Shown: piece by piece, positions 35,201 to 47,000 of the stretch
Numbering within the stretch: position 1 is the stretch's first letter
Layout: each line of letters begins with the position of its first letter
Assembly (NCBI GenBank): GCA_027625915.1
Contig: JANTQA010000023.1
Location: 10,850,001-10,914,000, forward strand
DNA length: 64,000 nucleotides
Reading direction: 5' to 3'
From: Anaeramoeba flamelloides
Taxonomy: Eukaryota > Metamonada > Anaeramoebidae
Position numbers and translations under genes: made by a program
Notes under the pieces: generated by a model
Told to the model about the DNA's origin: nothing
Seen by the model: only the letters and a program-made list of their open reading frames with translations
The model's database searches: none

Positions 35201-36814
35201 TTGCACCTCTTTTCTACCATATAAATTATGAAATTAATTTAATTTAATTTCAAATGATAATTCAACTTTACAATTTTATTGATCTTGATATTGTTATACT
35301 TGATTAGCGGATTATCTAAAAAGGTTTAACTCATTTAATAAAGTCATTTTAAAAAAGTTTGACTAAAAAAATTTTTTAGTAATGAACTGAAAATGGTTCT
35401 ATTGAAGTCTACCGACTGTACTAAGTTCTGTTCTCAAAACTTTTTTCAAAAGAATTTACTGAAAAATTAGTTGTCTCAATTTTTGTTTCATAATCCCGTT
35501 TTTTCGTCTTGGATCTGAATAGTGTAGTGCTTAAATTAACCAAGAAATATTTTTCTTTAACTTTACCCAAAGAATTATTTCATCGGAAGTATTATAAAAA
35601 GAAAAAACAAAGAATTGTTTCATCCAAAAACCGATTTGATTCGGAATCCAATATTTTGATCTTTCTTATCAAACCTTGGATAAGTAATTAAATTTTTTTC
35701 ATTTGAAAACAACAGACTGACTTTGGGTTAAATTTTAAGTGTACAGCACGCTTCTGAATAAAAAGAAAAGGAGAAGAAAGTTTTACCCCATTTCAAATTG
35801 GGGTTCTGCAAAAATTCCAATAGGATTCGAAACGAATAATCGCCTCAAGAAATTTATTTTGAATTATTCTTGAGTCAACAGAATTTAGAAAGAAGGTAAC
35901 TAAACACTTGTTTTCTTTTGTTAAATACAACCACTAACAAATTTTTAGTTGAGAAAAACAAAAGAGATCGCAAGCAAATCGATCAAAAAAAAGAAAAAAA
36001 AATTAAAAATAAAAAGAAAAATTATCTTACGCCATATTTCCTCATCAACAAAAACCCATACACAAAGAAACCAAGTGATGTACAAACCGACACCCCTGCA
36101 ATGATCAAAACATTAACATCATAAAAAGGGTTGTTGTCTGTATCTTTCTCAATACCTGTTCCAAACAATATAATGCATATAATAGTATAAATGTATAGCA
36201 AGCTATTGAGTATAACGTGTACAGTTTTTAAAGAAGACATCTTTGAAAGCAAATTGTGATAAATTTGTGCCCTGCATTGGTTTTTGAACATTTTTTTGAA
36301 GAAGAAAATATTAGGTAAAGGTGAAGTTTTTCAATATTTTGGAACATTAAAAGAACAAAAAACAACAAATTTGGAAGAATTTCACATTAAATCTGAAACG
36401 AGTCAACTTACCAAAAAAACACAAGCAAGGTAAACGAAGTGAAAAAACTCAAGATTGCAAAACGGTTTATGGAAAACTGAAATACAACCCAGTTATTTTT
36501 CCTTTGTTGAAGCGATAACCAAAAAATACGTGCAATACAATAAAATAATGTAAGGACATGAAACAAGAATTGGATGCTTGTAAACGATTTCTCTTTTCTA
36601 TACTTGATGGATTTCAAGAGTTGGTACTAATATTTTGGAATAATTAGATAAAAAACAACAAAAAAAAAAAGAAATTTCATAATTAAGTAAAGTTCTATTT
36701 TGTTTTTAACCCAAGACCGAACGAAGAAAAAGAATGTTAACTTGAAATGAATACAATTGTCCATAAGAAAATTAGTCCTAAAATTATAATTCCAAAGAGC
36801 AAATCCCACTTCAT
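28750..36814 (-). CDS. THH1/TOM1/TOM3-domain 7-TM membrane protein
   Basis: Four minus-strand exons: 36814-36755, 36626-36412, 36271-36031 and 29043-28750, giving 269 residues; all junctions are GT-AG and phases close (TG + G = Trp at the second). Order: TM1 MKWDLLFGIIILGLIFLWTI; YQLLKSI...FTSIQFLFHVLTLFYCIAR; INRFAILSFFTSFTLLVFFW followed by AQIYHNLLSK, which matches the diagnostic FFSTYTLLVLFWAEIYH block of plant TOM1/THH1; two further TMs; then RHLLKIFSITMLYSACFLLRF and a final YYVPEIPPIVVQLW segment, with a polar Ser-rich tail. Plant relatives are tonoplast proteins used by tobamovirus replication; the role in protists is unknown. The first donor choice (GTATTC) is inferred from phase. 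The last intron is 6987 bases and full of repeats. Confidence 0.8.
29211..29258. repeat. Imperfect (CA)n/(TA)n microsatellite
   Basis: CACAAACACACGCACACGCA followed by a (TA)n run and ACATGTAT, with the same CA-then-TA polarity as at 6901 and 43922. It lies just inside the last intron of the TOM1-like gene. Confidence 0.85.
29690..30045 (-). mobile_element. Family C TIR element, diverged copy 4
   Basis: Reads as the reverse of family C: CTAACTAATTGAAATGTTAA, then CAACCAGTTTTGTTTGGGTT and CAACTTTAACTTGAGATCAAT, in the same order as in 53688-54203. Shortened and diverged. It lies in the TOM1-like intron. Confidence 0.55.
30720..31130 (+). repeat. Dispersed repeat Q, copy 2
   Basis: Matches 23970-24390 in the same orientation (AATCTAATTCACTACCCAATAG, GTTCAAATCAATTTTG, ACGACTTTTAATTT). 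Downstream, 31195-31310 has a separate small inverted repeat (TTATAACAAAACAAAAAAA and its reverse). Confidence 0.6.
32986..33059 (-). ncRNA. tRNA-like segment (SINE head or tRNA pseudogene)
   Basis: The minus strand has an A-box-like TGGGCCAGTGGC (33052-33041) and a B-box-like GGGGTTCTATTCCC (33011-32998), about 44 bases apart as in a tRNA gene, with T and GTA at the expected positions 33-36 of an anticodon loop. The T-stem is mostly paired, but the anticodon stem does not pair and the acceptor stem is offset, so it is not a working tRNA. It sits in an unusually GC-rich island (32700-33240). A tRNA-derived SINE is the best guess. Confidence 0.4.
33142..33845. mobile_element. Element L, ~700-bp element with TTTTCGCGAGAA inverted ends
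   Basis: Left end TGACCCTTTTCGCGAGAAGG (33143) and right end, read in reverse, TGACCATTTTCGCGAGAAAG (33845). A shorter echo (CATATTCTCGTAAAAAT, near 33180) lies inside the left end. Non-coding. The CG-containing ends are striking in this AT-rich sequence. Single copy here. Confidence 0.65.
34190..35110 (+). mobile_element. Family A MITE, copy 2, carrying a nested palindromic element
   Basis: Left end CAGTCAAAGGGTGCCAGTTG; right end ATGTTGGGTACCTTGGACTC, its diverged inverse. Shares the interior with copy 1 (TTTCAAAATTGAAATCATTTTTTCAC; TTGATTAATTAGTTTTCTTTCAG; TATTCTGTTTATTTCTTATTTG). It is longer than copy 1 because of the palindrome at 34480-34850. It lies in the TOM1-like intron. Confidence 0.75.
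34480..34850. mobile_element. Nested long-palindrome element N
   Basis: Outer arms of more than 55 bases: AAAAATAGAGTTTTTACAAT plus TTTAGTGATAAATAAAGAGTTCCATGCA on the left are mirrored on the right (TGCATGGAACTCTTTATTTATCAC...). Near the centre a second pair, AAAATCGTTTGGTAAATACC and its inverse (34618-34640 and 34684-34706), encloses about 45 bases. The whole is absent from the corresponding position of family A copy 1. Confidence 0.7.
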
Positions 36815-37436
36815 AATAAAATAAAAAAAATGATTCCAATTATTGAGATAATTTATTTTTTTCAAGTCATCTATTTATTTGAGGATCTAAATGTGTTAGT
36901 TCTCAAAGTGTAATTTTGAATTCTACCAACCCTGTCTTCCATTATAAGAAATAATATGGTCCATCATTTTTTTTATACTTGATTTATACGGATTTTGATA
37001 AAAAGCTCATTAAAACATTTTTTAGAATTGTTTAAGGTTACTACAACACAGAGAATCAGAGCCTGATCAACCAACAAAACGAAATTCAGTTTGAAAACAC
37101 TTTGAGATAAAAAATGCAAGATTAATAAATAATCAAGAACTGTTATCGTCTTTTAATTTTTCGATCGGCAAAAAAATTTTTTTACTTTTTTTTTTATTAA
37201 TATTCAAAGGAGCTGTTTAAGGACTATTCGAATTTTATGCTCTGTGGGGGTGGAAATAAAATTCTATAAACAGAAAAAAAGCTTTATAGAGACAATGAAT
37301 TAAGGAAAAGTTAAAATATTGCAATTTTTGGGATTTTTGGGATTTGGGATTTGGCTGGAAAATCATTTATTGATTTAAAAATTTATTGAATTTTCAGTAA
37401 AAAAAAAGGTAAAATTAAAAAGTTATTTTTGATATT

Positions 37437-37530
37437 AAGAAAATGTCACTTCACTTTTTTTTCAAGTATATTTATACTCTCTCGCTACTCTCTAACATAC
37501 TTGAAAAGAAAGTGGAGTGACATTTTCCTA
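37437..37530. repeat. Hairpin F, ~94-bp perfect-arm inverted repeat
   Basis: Arms AAGAAAATGTCACTTCACTT...TTCAAGTATA (37438-37469) and TACTTGAAAAGAAAGTGGAG...TGACATTTTCCT (37498-37530) enclose about 28 bases. Small MITE or structured RNA segment. Confidence 0.7.
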
Positions 37531-39049
37531 ATGAAATTTTTTTCTTCAAAATTTGTTGAGAATAATTTGGATTTGAGCATTCAAAAAAATAAATATAGAA
37601 AAAAAAAAAAGTCAACAACCGACTTTTGAATTCAAAAACAACTCAGGAGTGATTGAAAAAGAAAAGTTTTGGGGAATAAATAACAACCCCATTAACTAAA
37701 TCAATACACTTGTCTTTTGAATACCCAACCAAACAAAATTATCCAAAAAAAAATTCAGCGTCTAATAAGTCAATTTAGATACACCAAAGAAGAAAGCAAA
37801 GATTCTTTATTTTTTCAAAGAATACAATCAAGGTTTGTGAAGAGAAAATAATAAAAGATGTTGAATTCAACCTAAAAATGGCTTTGCCAAATTCAAAATT
37901 TTCCAAAAAAAATCTAAATTTTTCAAGTTAACAAGATCCCTGAGATCAAGTTTCGTTTAAGTCTATAAATATGTTACTAGGTGGAAAAATAGTATTTACT
38001 AACCATAAAATTCTGATAATCCTTAAATTCATCTTATTTACTCAAAGTACCAAATTTCGAGTGGGAAATTGTTTACTAGAATTGAAAATATCTTTGTTAT
38101 TTCGTATCGATAAAAATACAGTATATCTTTGTTTCTCAAATAGGAAAAATTTTAAGGTTTACAATCCCTAAAATTTGAAATACGATTATCTTGAGTAGGA
38201 TGTAATACCATTTTATTTTGGTTCTTAGGTGATCGATTTTTAACTTGGTATGTGTGTTAAATGTGGTTCAAAAAAGGAAATTTTTGACAATTTTTTTTTT
38301 TTTTTTTGCAAATCTGAATTTTAAAGAGTGTAAGGATAATAGGTTGGAAGATAAGTTATAAAGAAAGGTGGTTTGTTTGTTTTGTTAATTTAAATTTTAT
38401 TTTCGGATGGTTTTGTTTGTTCGTTCAAAAAAATTTATTTTTTTTTTTGAGTTTTTGAGTAAAAAGGAAATAAATATTTCCATAGAGATCCAAAAAATTG
38501 TTTTTAATACATCTACCAATCTATTACTCTTAAACCCAAAAAAACTGATATTTTTGAGAGAAAAAAAAAAAAAAAAAAAGTTTTGTATAACGACTATTAA
38601 ATATTATTAAAAGCCCGATAAAGTTTATTTATTCATAGAAAGCTATAAAGAAATTAAAATTACCAAATAAATAAAAAAAAGAAGAAGAAGAATAATTAAT
38701 TTATCATTTAGAAGTAATAACATCATTTGCATGAAAAAATTAAAATTTTTTACAACATCTTTAAGGTTTCTTTTGAATATAAAGAATGGGTGAAAATTAT
38801 GTTTTTTAATCATTTCTTTTGAATTGTGAAAAAAATCCTTGGTCAATATTCAATTTAAGAAATTATCAAGAAATTTAAAAAATTTAGGATTTATTTCTCA
38901 AATTTAATACTATCAACAACCATTAGATCCTCGCGATATAAAAGAATCAAGTATTTTCAAAGATATTTTGTTTTTTTTTTACAAATTTTGAAAAGCTAGG
39001 TATCAGTTGAAATCTCACTAGTTTTGAGAGAAGAAAATTAACTCACAAT

Positions 39050-39470
39050 TCGGGTATTTTTAACATAAAACACCTTTAAAGGATTCTTAAAATCATATAA
39101 AACATTTTCAATATATTTTAACAATTAGAACAAGAAGAAGTTTAAAAAAATGAATTAATAGTTGTTTTAAAAATATACATGATCGAATTTTTAAATATAA
39201 TTTGGTAGTATTGTACAAAACCAATAACATTCTTGGAAAAAGTGTGTCATCTAATTTCCAATAAAACGCCTTTTAACAATCTAAATTTCAAAAATATGTG
39301 TTGTATCTCAAAACTACAAACTTCGAATTAAGATATCAATCATGCAAATTTTTAAAACAACATAAAATTCAATTTTTTAGAACTTCTTCTTGTTCTTTTT
39401 TTCAAAATATATTTAAGATGCCTTTAATAATCTTAAAAATACTTTAACGGGGTTATATTTTAGATCAAAC
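39050..39470. mobile_element. Palindrome E, ~400-bp inverted-repeat element
   Basis: Left arm includes TTAGAACAAGAAGAAGTT and GTTGTTTTAAAAATATACATGAT; the right arm mirrors it (ATCATGCAAATTTTTAAAACAAC...AACTTCTTCTTGTTCT). Weaker pairing continues outward (CTTTAAAGGATTCTTAAAAT against its inverse). Non-coding. Confidence 0.6.
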
Positions 39471-39589
39471 TCAAGTTAATGTTTAAAAAAGATATATTTA
39501 ATCAATAAAACGTAATTATGATTATTTTTCATCGAAATAGAGATAATAAATAAAAATATGATAATTAATTAAATATTATTTAATTTTCC

Positions 39590-40095
39590 AATCAAACCTG
39601 TCTAGTTACTAGGTGATGAATTTAATGTGTTTAACGTGTTGAAATAGATATTAAAAGAAAAAAAATTATTGTTAGATATTTCAAAAAGAAACTTATTTTG
39701 GCATATTTTTTGATTTTTTTTTTTTTCCTTTTTTTTTTTGAGAAGCTAATTCATTTTTCATTATTTATTTTTTAGATGGCAAGACCGATTTTTGATTTGG
39801 TAAAAAAGTGTTATTCTAATGTTACTGAAAGAGTAAAACAATTATAGAAAATATCATTTTGATTTCTATTGGAATTTTCTGAATATTTTCAATTTAAGCT
39901 TAAAATGAAATTTGTTTCTTTTCTCACTAGATAACTTAGAATTTTGGGTTTCTCAATTTTGTACAATCAATTGATTTGTTAGATTTATTTCAGACAGATA
40001 TCAAGTATTCTTTGACGTCTATTAATCAACTTATATTCTATTTGTGCTTTAAAGGTTTATTATAACAAATATAGTATTGAAAAACTTTAATAGAA
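39590..40095 (+). mobile_element. Family A MITE, decayed copy
   Basis: Shares order and spacing with family A: GTTACTAGG...GTGTTTAACGTGTTGAAATAGATATTAAAAGAAA, TTTGGTAAAAAAGTGTTATTCTAATGTTA, and the right part CAGACAGATATCAAGTATTC. The terminal repeats are eroded. Confidence 0.5.
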
Positions 40096-41216
40096 ACGAA
40101 AAAATTCCTAAAAAGATTTTTAATTGTAAATATTAAGAAAATTGATTTACTAATTTCAACTATTTTCAATCAGATCATTTTTATCAATAAACATTTTTTT
40201 TTTTATAAACCAAGTAATTAACATACATAAAGTCCATCAAAGGAGGGTTTCTATAGAATAATCGATTATGGTTTGATAGACAAAGTGAATTTACTTTTTT
40301 TGAAAAACAATTGAGTTTTATCGAGGTTTGATTTGAGTTGGGAAAATAATGATTATTTTTCTTGTTTTATTTTTGATTGGATAGTGTTTTGAATAAGGGT
40401 AATTTCATTAATTATAATACTAATTAGGGGTAAGTTATATTTTTAACTAATTTGATTCTTAAAAAAATAGGATTTGTTTTGAAATAAAAGAAATTACTAT
40501 TTAATTTTCATCATATTCACAATTAAAAATCTTCTTATGATATTTTTTTCATTTACCCTTAAATTTTTCACTACTCTAATTAAAATTTGAAAAATATATT
40601 TTTGGGAATTCTTTATATATAATTCAAATTTCCGTTCATATAAATTTTTAAGTATCTAAATTTTACTATCCATTTATCTCGAATATTTATTCCCCCCATA
40701 ATTACTACAAACTGGTATACTTGAAATATTTTCATTAATTAAAAATTATTGTTAAAAGTGTGTCAAGGAGTTCTTGATAATTAACTCTTTTTTCCTAGTA
40801 CTGCAGAGATGTTGATAAAAATAGATCATTTCAAATGGAATTTTCTTTTTCAGAAATGTTATAGTTCAAAAAATTAAATGAAAATTTTGCTTTATTTTTA
40901 AAGATTTCAATCCTTCAAGTCCTATCTTCACTCTTTTTTTCACTCAATTTTTAGAACTTTAAAAGCATAAAAAAGATAATCAAGTCCTTCAAGCAAAAAT
41001 TTCTCAATTGAGAAAAAAAACTTTATCTTTATTATTTGATAAAAAAAAAAAAAAAAAAAAAAAAAATATTGTTTGCAAATAAAAAAAAATAAGAACAAAA
41101 TTTTTTATTTATTTAAGAACATATTTTTAGAATATTTTGTCTTTTACAATTATTGTTTTAATTTTTTTTTTTTTTCAATTTAAATTGTGATTATTTTGAT
41201 AATCTAAATATTTTTC

Positions 41217-43923
41217 TTATTTTTTATTTTTCGAAAAATATGGCTTTTTTTTATTTTTTTTAGTTTGGAGATTTTTCAATTTTGTAGATTTTTTAGGAGA
41301 ATTTTTATCTCCTTTATTTAATTCCATTATTTCAATAATATCATTTGCCATGTCTGTTCTTTTAGGAAGAGAGAAACTTTTTAAATTAATTTTCTTATTG
41401 TTAATTTTTTTCAATAATTGAATTTCCTTATTATCAAGCTGTTGAATTTTTTGGTTGCCATTAAAATTATAAATGGCCTTTGGTTGGAATAAAGAATGAT
41501 TTTTATTTGTTTCTAGCCAAATTTTGCGATAGCCTTTTAAAAGTTGTTGTTGAAATTTTTGGCTTTCATGAGAAATGGAACGATAGAATTTTGGAATAGC
41601 AGGCTTGATGAATTTCATTTGTTCTGAAGTTGCAAAATTGGTTTCTGTGTTCGTGACGATATTAAAAGTTCGAGACCTTAAAAGTTTCGAACTTGTAGGG
41701 GGGATCATTGTTTTCTTGATTTTCGATTGCTGTTCTTTCCGAAGTAAAGAAAGTGAAGAAATTAATTTCCCAATAACAAGTACCTTATTTTTAATATTAA
41801 TCTTTCTTTCTCGATTTATAAAATCCAGACTAGAAACTTTATCATTTTGTAATTTTGGTTGGATTTCTTTTTTAACTTCAGGCTGTTCTTTGATCTTTAT
41901 TGTAAATAAAAATTCTTCATCTTTTAAATCCTTAATTGTTGACCATATCGCAAGAATTTTTTCAGTGATGAAAGGAATAGACCAGGTAAAAACGTCTATT
42001 AAATCAGGCAACGAATAGGGCTCTCGAACCTTTTTAAATTCCTTTATTGTTACAGAGCAATCTTTATATTGCAAAACGGCTCCTTGGTTTCCCATATCTG
42101 AATAATTTGGTGCCGAAAAAATTGTTATCAATGATGGCAAATTTGTTTCTTCCCATTTTTTATACATTTGGTATCCTTCGTTTTGGGCTTCATGTGCCCG
42201 AATTACACATGTTAAATCATTCTCAATTAGAAAATCTATAACAGCATCATACGAATATTGAAACGAACACCTCCTTGCAGTGTTAAAGACAAACCTTTGA
42301 TCACACCCTTCGCTTGAATTATAGTTAGAAAAGGGATCAGACCATATGAGATCCGTGAGTAGCCCCTTTAATGGTGGATCTTTAAACCTATTGATCTTAT
42401 TGATCATTTCAACATCAGATAAATGTGGCGAAATTCCTGCGTGAACACAAAAAAATTGATTATCAACAATTGCAGCAAGTGGTAAACATTCGCATGTTTT
42501 CATTAATGATTCGTATATTTCTTCATCATATTTATAAAGAACTTCACTTTTGAAATTAAAAAATTTGGAAAGTTCTCTGGTTTCATGATTTCTTTATAAT
42601 TAATTAAATATTAGAATACAAATATAGATAATAGCCATATAAAAATTAGAAATATAAAATATTTTCAAAATTGAATACAAAAAGTTTTTTTTAGTCAAAT
42701 ATTGAAGTAAAAATATTATTTTACATTATTTTTTCATTTAGAAGAATACCTTGATAAAAATAAATGTTTTTTTATATTTGTTGTTTTTTAAAAATATTTT
42801 TTTGATTGATAATATGTCATAAATAAAATTAAGTACTATTTTTTTTTGATTAATATTTTTCGAAATCTAGCCTTATAACTTAATTCAATTAACCACTGAG
42901 ATTAATTTTTTTTAGAATAAAAACACTCTCAACTTTTGAATATCGAAAATATTTTTTGAAATTACTGTGCACTTTTTTATTTGTTTTTGAAAAATTGGGG
43001 TTGTGAAAATTTTGAAATCAAAGAATAAGTTAATATATTAAATTAGAATACTTTTCCAGAGAGTTCATCTTTTTAGTTTAACTTTTTTTTTAATTTTACC
43101 ATTTAAAAATAAAAAAAACATTTGAAGACCAAATTAGTCTCTTTTGTGAAAATAAAATTCCCATAATTTAGAATTTGTTTTAGTAAATGAGTTAAAACAA
43201 GATACTGAATCTAAAAATATACATAATTTCAACTTTGAATTCAATCATTTTGGCAAAAAATGATTTCAAGAAAAAGTTAAATTGAAACTTTATTTATTTT
43301 AATTTTTTGATTTTGTTTTTTTAATTTTTTTAATGGAAGGTATTTGATCAGTTTTCCATTTTTAGTGTTTTTTTGGTCGTAGGGACATATTAAAGATGAG
43401 GAAAATATTAATTCAATTCTATATAAAAGACAATTATCAGTGAAATAAATTTATTTTTTGATAAATATGTTTTTAATTGTAGATTATCATTGAAAATAAT
43501 TTCAATTTCTAGGTAAAGATTTAAATAATGTGAAAAGGTTGATTTTTAGTTGATAAGAAAATCCCTTTTGTAAAGAAAATTACTTCTTTATTACAGAAAA
43601 AAAATAAATAAAATTTCACTTTTTCTTTTTTTTTTTTTGATTTTTTTTTTAAGTTTCATAATTTGTTAACTAAATAGCAAAGATACTTTTAGAGTTTAGT
43701 AAATGTCATGAAAAAAAAAAAAATTTAAATTGATTTTGAGTAATTTCAGCCACATAAGATTTTCCAATGAATCTTTTTTGAAAATCTCTAAAATATGAAA
43801 AACATAATGTCATTAATCAAGAAAAATCGAAAAAAAAAAAAAAAAGATAAAATTCTATTTCCCTTTGATCCTGTATTAAACCAAGTGTAAAATCGGTAAC
43901 AAATGGGATTTTAACTTTGGACA

Positions 43924-44019
<96 letters not shown>

Positions 44020-47000
44020 CTATATCCAAAAAAGTGGGGCAAACTCATTTTATAATATCTTTATTAAACCCAATCTTCAAAAAAGTGTTTAAATATAGAA
44101 AATCATTTACTACAATTGATTCTTGATAATAATTCAATTTGTTTGTTAGTATGATATTTCCTAAATAAAATATATTTAAATTTCTGATCTCGATTTTATC
44201 TGATATTTTTTATGAGAGAAAATTGGTTATTATTATTTTCTTTTTGATTGAAAAAATTGTTTTCATAACTTGTTTAATCTCGATAAATTTTCCAATAAAA
44301 TGGAAATCATATAAATGTATTTTATTGTTTTAAAAATCCTTTTTGTGCCCTAGCCATATTTCCAGTTTTTTATTGAAATTGGTCGTACATCATTTTCTCT
44401 TGTAAAAAGTGCTAGTAATATTTTTTTTTTCATTTTTTGGAAATATTTCAATGAACATATTTTGAAATAAATACCCTAGCCATTTATTCAAATCAGTATT
44501 AATATTAAACCTAATTTAGTAATGTCAACAAACGAATAGTTCCACTAACAAAGTGGATTTTTTATGAATGGTAAAAAAAAAAAATGCCCCGCTTTTTAGA
44601 AATACCTTATATAAGCTTAATTTCAAAAATAGGGGCAGATTTTTCATCAGAAAAAAAGTTTAATTGTGTTTTTTTTTGAATAATAAGGTATTTTACTAAA
44701 GTTTTTTAGAGAAAATAGCCAATATAGATTAATAAATAAAAATGTTCTATAATCATTGTATTTTTTGAAAGACAAATGAAAAAAATAAAAAATAATAATA
44801 ACAAAGTTTGCCCCTAATTTTGAAATTTGGCTTATATATAAAAACTAAAATTCAACATTTTAGACATAGTTAAAACAGTTAAAAATATAAAAATATCACA
44901 ATTACATTCAAATTCGAAATTATTTTGACTTTTTCAAAATATTTTTTCATTTTTTTGTTTTTTTGTTTTCATTTAGTTTTTTGAATTATATAACTGGTTT
45001 TGTTCGATCAAAATTTTTTTCAATGATTGGTATTAAGTAGAAATTGAGTTTGGTTAAATAGAAAAACTCTAAAAAATTAGTTGATGGTGTCTGTCCATTT
45101 GTCCGATCAATTATTGTTCATGAAATTCTAACAAAATGAATTTTTCTTTTTGTGCTCATCTCCAAAATTTTTAACACACTCTTGCTTTATTAGTATTCAT
45201 AATTGTTTATTTTTTATTTTGTGGGCATTGTAAATGATAAATAATTGTTAACATTTCAATTAGTGAATGGCTCTAATTTGGTATTTCTTCCAGATATTAT
45301 TTATTTAATAAGATTTGTTTTTTCAAAAATTGAATTTTGGTGTTTTGAAAATTTTGAAGTTTAAGTATTGGTTTTTTTGTTCTAGTTAAATAATTTTCTA
45401 AAACAAAACCAAATGATAAAATGTCGATAAATGTTACGTTATTATTGTTAGTTAATATCTTCTGAAAGAAATCTCAAGATTAAGAAAATTTTAAGAGAAA
45501 AAATTGAATTGTAATGGAGATTTGAGATTTTTAATTGGAAAATATGCTAAAAAAAATTCGTATAGATAAAAAAAAAAAAAAAGAAAGAAATATAGAAAAA
45601 ATAAAAATAGGGGAGGAAATTACTTACCCTTTTATATTTGATGATTTTGTGATGATATTAAATTTTATTATTTTGATTTAATAATTAGAAAATTAGAATA
45701 TAGGAAATGTTATAGATTAAAGTTTAATTAATAGAAGCGTTTGTGATAATATTATTAAATATAGAAGATTCAAAAATAAATTGAATTATAAAGAAAAAAA
45801 TAACCAAGAATTAAAATCTTTTGATAATAATCCAGTGATTTATTTTGTAATTTTGATTCCTTCAAGGCAATGAAAGGGCAAAAAATAAAAGTAAAAAATT
45901 GTAAAATTTCAATAAATTATGAATGAATAAATCAGTTTTCTTTGAGCCGTTTTTGAAAAAAATTGATTGAAATGGAGTTTGTAAAAAATTTTTGTAAATA
46001 ATTTTCAAAGATCCAGTCTCTTTTTCCAAAGTTGGCCTTAATTAAAAAGTTTTTAAAAATTAAAGAAATTTCAGTTTTATTTTTACATTTTGCGGAAAAA
46101 AAAGGAATTTACATGAACGAAAATTATTTTTTTGCAAAGAAAAAAGACTCTATTTTGGACTGGAAAAGAAAAAAATTATAAATAAAAGTAGTACCAAGAA
46201 TATTAAATTGTAAAAATAAGAAATTATAATCTCTCAAATGCCAAAAAATTTCTCTTTTATTCTTTTTTATATCATTCTCAGTAATTATTTTATGTTAATG
46301 TAATTTCTCCAACTCTTAAGAAAAAACACACTGTAGCTAACTATTATTAATATTATTAAAAAAAAAAGAAATTATATTTGAGAATTGTTGAACTGTGAAG
46401 CAGTTTTTAAATATTGATATTAGTCCCGAATGCTCAAAATCCATATTTGATTTTAAATGAAAAGAAAAAAAAAACGGGAAACGCAACTATTGACATACAA
46501 ATTCACAGTTTGATTAAAAATTTCTGTTTGACAGTATTGCTTATTTTTAGAAAGATTTGATATTTCATGAATTTCAAAACATCTTGTTCTGTGATAAAAT
46601 TAACAATTTTGGGGAAATAAAACACTACACCTTTTAAAAATTAAATTTATTTGTTTATTCTTTTCAAAAACATTCGAAAAGGTCATTAGATTTAAAAAAG
46701 TTTTTCTCTACATTCTGATATTTAAAAACAATGTTCAGTTTTTCAATTTTTTTTTAAAATTAAAAAATAGGATTTTGACTTTTTTGTTTCAAATTTTGAA
46801 ATTTTGAAAATCACAGAAATCACAGAAATCACAGAAATCACAGAAACCAATTTTGAATTTTCAGAAATTTCAAACATTTAACCAGACTCAGTAAGGTTCT
46901 AACTCTTGAGAAATTAAATTTAATTTCCAATTTGAATCAAAATCTTGAAAAATAATTTTTCTAAAAAAAATGTGTTTAAATTGCCTAAAGCAGCATATAT

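Larger units (their letters stand above)
36815..41216. other. Intergenic spacer with three inverted-repeat elements
   Basis: No gene supported. It contains hairpin F (37437-37530), palindrome E (39050-39470) and a decayed family A copy (39590-40095). Frames at 37971-38171 (66 codons) and 38407-38610 are unrecognisable and probably chance. A 26-base A run lies at 41040-41066, near the 3' end of calcineurin. Confidence 0.55.

Noticed and set aside
35509-35691. Plus frame of about 60 codons (TTG start)
   Set aside because: No ATG, no family, stop just upstream; it lies in the TOM1-like intron.
37971-38171. ATG frame of 66 codons, MLLGGKIVFTNHK...
   Set aside because: Composition is ordinary for AT-rich noise and no motif is seen; cannot exclude a tiny gene.
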